Origin: Ustilaginoidea virens
Lineage: Eukaryota; Ascomycota; Sordariomycetes; Hypocreales; Clavicipitaceae
Direction of reading: 5' to 3'
Assembly: GCF_000687475.1 (NCBI RefSeq)
Contig: NC_057322.1
Span: forward strand, 1,922,001 to 1,986,000
Length of the DNA stretch: 64,000 nt
A program made the position numbers and the translations under genes. Each line of letters opens with the position of its first letter. Within the stretch, counting starts at the first letter, position 1. Positions 60,248 through 64,000 of this stretch are shown in pieces. The notes below the pieces were generated by a model. That model worked only from the letters and a program-made list of their open reading frames with translations, ran no database searches and was not told the DNA's origin.

Positions 60248-60659
60248 CCACCAGCAGCAGCAGCAGAAGCAGCAGCAGCAGGGCTGGGACGCCGAGGCCG
60301 AGTGGCGCGACGTCCTCAGCGGCGGCCTGCAGCAGCGCGTGGCCATGGCGCGCCTCTTCTACCACCGCCCGCGGTACGCCATCCTCGACGAGTGCACCAG
60401 CAGCGTCACCCTCGACACCGAAAAGGTCATGTACGACCACGCCAAGGCGCTGGGCATCACGCTCATGACCGTCAGCCACCGCCGCAGCCTGTGGAAGTAC
60501 CACACCCACATCCTGCAGTTTGACGGGCAGGGCGGCTACGTCTTCACCCGGCTGGACGCCGAGCGGCGCCTGCGCCTCGAGGACGAGAAGGAGGAGCTGG
60601 ACGTGCGCCTGCGCCAGGTGCCCGAGCTGCAGAGGAGGCTGGACGAGCTGACGGCCTGA
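58186..60659 (+). CDS. Peroxisomal ABC half-transporter, subfamily D (PXA1/PXA2-like)
   Basis: Half-size ABC transporter of the ALDP family, expected to dimerise in the peroxisomal membrane and import very-long-chain acyl-CoA for beta-oxidation. Exons 58186-58716, 58819-59034, 59116-59789 and 59870-60659 keep phase; 736 residues. The N-terminal ABC_membrane_2 domain carries [20 protein letters not shown], the EAA-like motif [20 protein letters not shown] and [20 protein letters not shown]. The nucleotide-binding domain has Walker [10 protein letters not shown] (about residue 501), Q-loop YLPQRPYL, signature LSGG (about 624), Walker B AILDECTS and switch His in [11 protein letters not shown]. 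Between Q-loop and signature sits an unusual insertion of 12 Gly then a Gln-rich run (about 588-610). Codons before the repeat are strongly GC-biased. PXA1 and PXA2 cannot be separated here. Confidence 0.94.
60210..60290 (+). repeat. In-frame GGC(12) and CAG-rich trinucleotide repeats in the ABC nucleotide-binding domain
   Basis: Twelve GGC codons (60210-60245) are followed by Asp-His and two runs of CAG (five and four copies, split by one AAG). All in frame, they make a flexible Gly/Gln linker inside the catalytic domain between Q-loop and signature motif. Confidence 0.93.
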
Positions 60660-61880
60660 CGGGTTGGCCGACGGGGCGCGTGCCTTGGGTGCGGATGCAT
60701 TTGGGTGCAGGATGCATTTGGGTGTGAAATGCATTTGAGATATCGGGTGCATTTGGGTGTAGGATGCCTTGGGGCGTAGAACGCATGTATTTCGGATGCG
60801 CCGTCTTTGCCGTGCCACTGTGCTTGAGTAGTGGGCGTTGACCGGCCTCGAAAAGAAATCCGACCCCTTGTTTTCTTTCTCTCTTTCTTTCTTTCGTCTT
60901 TCGTCTTCATCATCTGCGGCAATTCGTTTTCCGCTCCACGCTTTACTCTATCCGTCTCCTTTTTCCCCCACCCAGGGGCCGCAACCGCGTCGCCAGTGCC
61001 CACCGGTGGTCATCGCAAGCGCGGGCTTCATCGCCGAGGCCGTTCCCCACACAGGGCACGCGGGGAAAAGTGGGGTCAACCACGCCGCGCCGGGGCCGGC
61101 CCGCCGAAATGACCCCGGGGAAGGAGCAAGCACGCGGAGTCTATCAGGAAGCTTGCAGAAGAACCGGCACAGTGAAAAGAAGATATCGAGCACCGACGGA
61201 CTAGTGCTCGCTACGCTAGCTGTTCGTAGCAGGCGCAGGGGTAGCCCTAAGGGGGCTACTATGTATTCCCTCGGTTTCATGTGCCACACTCTAGCCGAAC
61301 GTTCCCGGCAGATACACGAATCCACCGATATCTCCGGCGACGGAGTAGACGACGCGCGGTTTGCGCAGGTGATTCCGAAAGAGCCGCGCGGCTGTCGACG
61401 AGTTCGCGTCCAGGGCGTCGTGGTTCCAAGGATGAACTCGCGTAACGAGTTCGAGGTCCCGCCACGTCGGCTTATAGACGGCGCATGATAGGCATCCTCG
61501 ACTACTTTATTCACTGACCAACCCTGGGGAACTGCCCGGCTAGGTTGCTGCTGGTGCTGCACCAAGTGAGCAGGGCTTCATGCACTGCAGCCGGTTGGCA
61601 GACCACCCGGGAAAACCCCGCCCGGGTGGAAAATTCATTCATGATCCAGCCATGCTGCCAACACTGTCGAACTACACTCGATTATACAAACAAGAAAGCG
61701 AGCCACACCGCTGATTAAGTGCCCTGTGCCACGTATTATGCAGAGCGTCTGCCCCAAGGAAATTACCACATCATGCTTGATTACGCGTAATCGAGCATTG
61801 TCGCGCCATGACCGGCGGCACAAGCAGGGACCGCTCCACCGTCGCCGTCAAAGCCCCGTCCGAGTCCCCCGATGCCGTCT
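60660..61880. other. Convergent intergenic region between the ABC transporter and the Egh16-like gene
   Basis: It contains a 17-nt degenerate array (60688-60792), a CTTT-rich tract (60870-60910) and three short perfect inverted repeats (61210-61230, 61241-61259, 61434-61452). No gene is supported. Confidence 0.65.
60688..60792. repeat. Degenerate array of a roughly 17-nt unit (GGGTGCAGGATGCATTT)
   Basis: About five to six imperfect copies, GGGTG(C/T)(A/G)..ATGCATTT, begin 29 nt after the ABC transporter stop, so they may lie in its 3' untranslated region. Confidence 0.85.
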
Positions 61881-63012
61881 TCACTCGTCGCTGGCCCCCT
61901 CTGCTCGGCTCCCAATCGCCACGCGCTTCCGCAGGCGGTACGCAATGGCTCGCTTGCGGTTCTCGGCGCTCTGGGTGAAGGCGGCGCCCCCGCCGAACGG
62001 GCCGGCAAGGGCCTGGTTGCGGACCCGCACGATGCACACGCGCTTGACGCCTGCAATCTCGCCGTCGCACGTCACGCCCTTTGGCATTTGGACCTTCATG
62101 GTATAGTCGGTGTTTGTGACGGGCGTCAGGCCCGAGACGCTGGACCCGGGAACGTCGCGCACAACCTTGGCGGGGAGGAAGGCCTTGGCGTCGGTGCCGC
62201 CAGAGGTTGCGTCGATGGCGGCAGTCATGGATCCACCGCCGTCTTCGTTAATCTGCTCGGCGTGTCAGGGTCAAAACGTTGGGGAACCCACACACCCCCC
62301 CCCGGCCCCCAACGGGGGTCCGGCCCAATTCCTCGGGCCGCTCGTGTGTTGACGTACCAATCTGTAAATGAGGGTGATGACGCCGTTGTCATCGGCGGTA
62401 GGAAGGCCCTTTTCGGCACCTCGGCCGCGCAGATCGGCATTGATGGTCTCGACGGGATACGTTTTGGGCTTGCCGCCCAGGCCATAGACCCGGCTGAGGG
62501 GCGTGCCCTCCAGGCCGCTCAAGAGCTTGCCAAAGGAACGCCTGTGTTCCTGGCGGCGCCGTTTGGACATCATGAAGAGACTCTCCAGCTTGTCCTCGAT
62601 GCCGGTGGAGCCAGAGGCTCCCTTGTTGGTAGGGGGCGGGCCGCCGGTGCCCATGAAGTTGGCCACCACGAGGGCGGGGTCTACCCTTCCATGGCCCTGG
62701 GTTGAGCCGAGGGGGCCGACCTTGCCAGAGTTGATTTCTGCGTCGCGAATGATGCCGGTATCAGCCTGGGCTCCGCAAGCGTTGACGACGCAATTCCGGG
62801 GGGTGCCATCGGCCACTGTGGCGATTAGTATAACTGGAGAGGGTAGAAACCAAGGAACAGACGGGTTTGCCCGAGGGATGAATGATGCGAGAGAAACACC
62901 TACCAGTCAGGCCGGGCATGGAAACGCCATTGGCGCCTTCGACAGAGCGGATGAGGCCGTGACCAGAGACAGAGGTTGCCGCCAGGGCAGTGAAGATGAT
63001 GGAGTGACGCAT
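61881..63012 (-). CDS. Egh16/GAS1-like secreted protein (appressorium-associated family)
   Basis: Secreted fungal protein of the Egh16 family; members include GAS1 and GAS2 of Magnaporthe oryzae, expressed in appressoria and needed for full penetration. Exons 62904-63012, 62358-62815 and 61881-62252 give 312 residues and keep phase. A signal peptide covers residues 1-17 (MRHSIIFTALAATSVSG), followed by HGLIRSVEGANGVSMPGLTV. Later blocks NCVVNACGAQADTGIIRD, YRLINEDGGGSM, FLPAKVVRDVPGSSVSGLTP and DYTMKVQMPKGVTCDG fit the family. Between the conserved halves lies a basic segment (KRRRQEHRR, residues 121-129), a possible Kex2-type processing site. The molecular function is unknown; its role in virulence in this organism is only inferred. 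Confidence 0.88.
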
Positions 63013-64000
63013 AGCGAAAGTGGGAAGTGAAGGGAAAATATCGTGGACAAAGGGATGCAGTCAAGTCGCCGGGACTTGGAAAGGAGAGAAACGGCGGGAA
63101 AATACCGAGCGGTTGATGATGGTGATGGTGAAGGCTGGTCGGCACAGGAAACTTGAGCAGCTACCTGTCCAGCTTATGAATAACCACGGGCGTCGAGTCG
63201 AGGCTCAGTCTACAATTCAAAAAAAAAACCCCAACGCCAGGTTAGCGCCGGCGCATCGAACGGGGTCCCGTCGCTATCATCGTGGCGTCGCCTGAAGCAG
63301 ACGGACCGGACATCGTAAAAACAAACAGCCTAGGCCAGGGTGGATCGGCCAGCGCCCAAGCCTGAAACGCTTGAAACATCCGCCCGCCGAGGACGATCGT
63401 CGGCATGGGTCTGGTTGAAGACTGTTTATTCTCGCGGGCAGCAACAACCGCTCCGTCCAATGTGCTTCCGCTGAGCCATGACCTTCTCACCCCACCGACG
63501 AGGACGAGCGTCGCCGGCCGGCGAGAAGCCGAGGTTGACATGACGGAGGTGACGCGTCGTGACGGTGGTTCGACCCGAGGTTGCAATCATGATTCGCTTG
63601 CATGACATGGTAATTTGCTGTTTTGTGGCGGGCGTGGAATCCCCAGCACCCCCAGCACCATCAATGATGATCAATCACGGTTTCTCTTCCTGGCAACTCA
63701 GCAGGTCGGACAGTGTGGGCACTGGATGGCAACGTTGTTTTTCGCACGGAGCACCGGAGCCGGAGGCAGGCGAGTTGTTCCGCTCCGGCCAGCTGGACGT
63801 GGCGTCCAATCTTTTCCTAGGCGTCGTCGGCCCGTCGTCGGCTGTCTTCAGAAGCAATCGAAATCTGCACAACCACGCAGCAAGTGGGCCACCCGCACTG
63901 GCCGCCGGCCAGGCTGAAGTGAAGTCGTTTCCCGGAGCCTCCTCCGTGATGCCACCATGTCACCGAGGCAGATTTCACCATGCGTCGATCTGCGGCTAAA
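63013..64000. other. Region upstream of the Egh16-like gene to the window edge
   Basis: No gene is supported. The first few hundred bases are the presumed promoter of the Egh16-like gene. Frames in the rest are short, overlap on both strands and show no family motif; an exon of a gene beyond the edge cannot be excluded. Confidence 0.55.

Overview
The window is 64 kb of nuclear DNA from a filamentous ascomycete. The supporting signs are many short spliceosomal introns (GTRNGT donors, CAG or TAG acceptors, CTAAC/CTGAC-like branch sites), GC-rich coding sequence, and a gene set of fungal families: a group X hybrid histidine kinase, a CHS7-family chaperone, a C-5 sterol desaturase, NCE101, UDP-galactopyranose mutase and an Egh16/GAS1-type secreted protein. 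Family resemblance points to Sordariomycetes, probably Hypocreales; I cannot name the genus. There is no sign of bacterial, viral or organellar DNA, no CRISPR array, no intact transposon and no convincing tRNA or rRNA gene.

I support nineteen protein genes. From left to right: a hybrid histidine kinase cut by the left edge (1-6389, minus); UDP-galactopyranose mutase (9185-11265, minus), and 5.4 kb away and divergent, a nucleotide-sugar/triose-phosphate-type transporter (16709-18122, plus); ribosomal protein eL27 (minus) head-to-head with NCE101 (plus), 19055-20530; a TTC36-like TPR protein (minus) head-to-head with 4-hydroxyphenylpyruvate dioxygenase (plus), 21322-24140; TFIIH subunit SSL1 (24922-26473, minus); a CHS7-family chaperone (27467-28598, minus); ribosomal protein uL23 (32478-33204, plus); a sterol C-5 desaturase (36158-37285, plus); an MFS sugar transporter (about 40214-42629, plus); a LYR-motif protein (43475-43907, plus) convergent with frataxin (44755-45458, minus); AP-3 sigma (46015-46658, plus); an unrecognised mitochondrial-looking protein (47023-47643, minus) head-to-head with cytosolic leucyl-tRNA synthetase (48115-51650, plus); a small unknown protein (55471-55926, plus); DPH3 (57023-57575, minus) head-to-head with a peroxisomal-type ABC half-transporter (58186-60659, plus); and an Egh16/GAS1-like secreted protein (61881-63012, minus).

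Most genes are ordinary housekeeping genes. The most meaningful functional link is UDP-galactopyranose mutase beside a TPT-type transporter, which suggests a galactofuranose supply module: UDP-Galf made in the cytosol, then imported into the Golgi. Several genes serve mitochondria or translation (frataxin, LYR protein, LeuRS, DPH3, eL27, uL23). Five neighbouring pairs share short divergent promoters (356-752 bp).

The unusual structure is mostly non-coding. A degenerate tandem array of about nine 76-nt units lies between the convergent LYR and frataxin genes (43978-44652). A palindromic CGGAGTAC-type motif recurs across the intergenic DNA. Very long homopolymers (18-32 nt) sit inside introns. 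Several short-period minisatellites occur, including two seven-base ones. I did not find a convincing novel multi-gene system; the array and the dispersed motif are the least explained signals.
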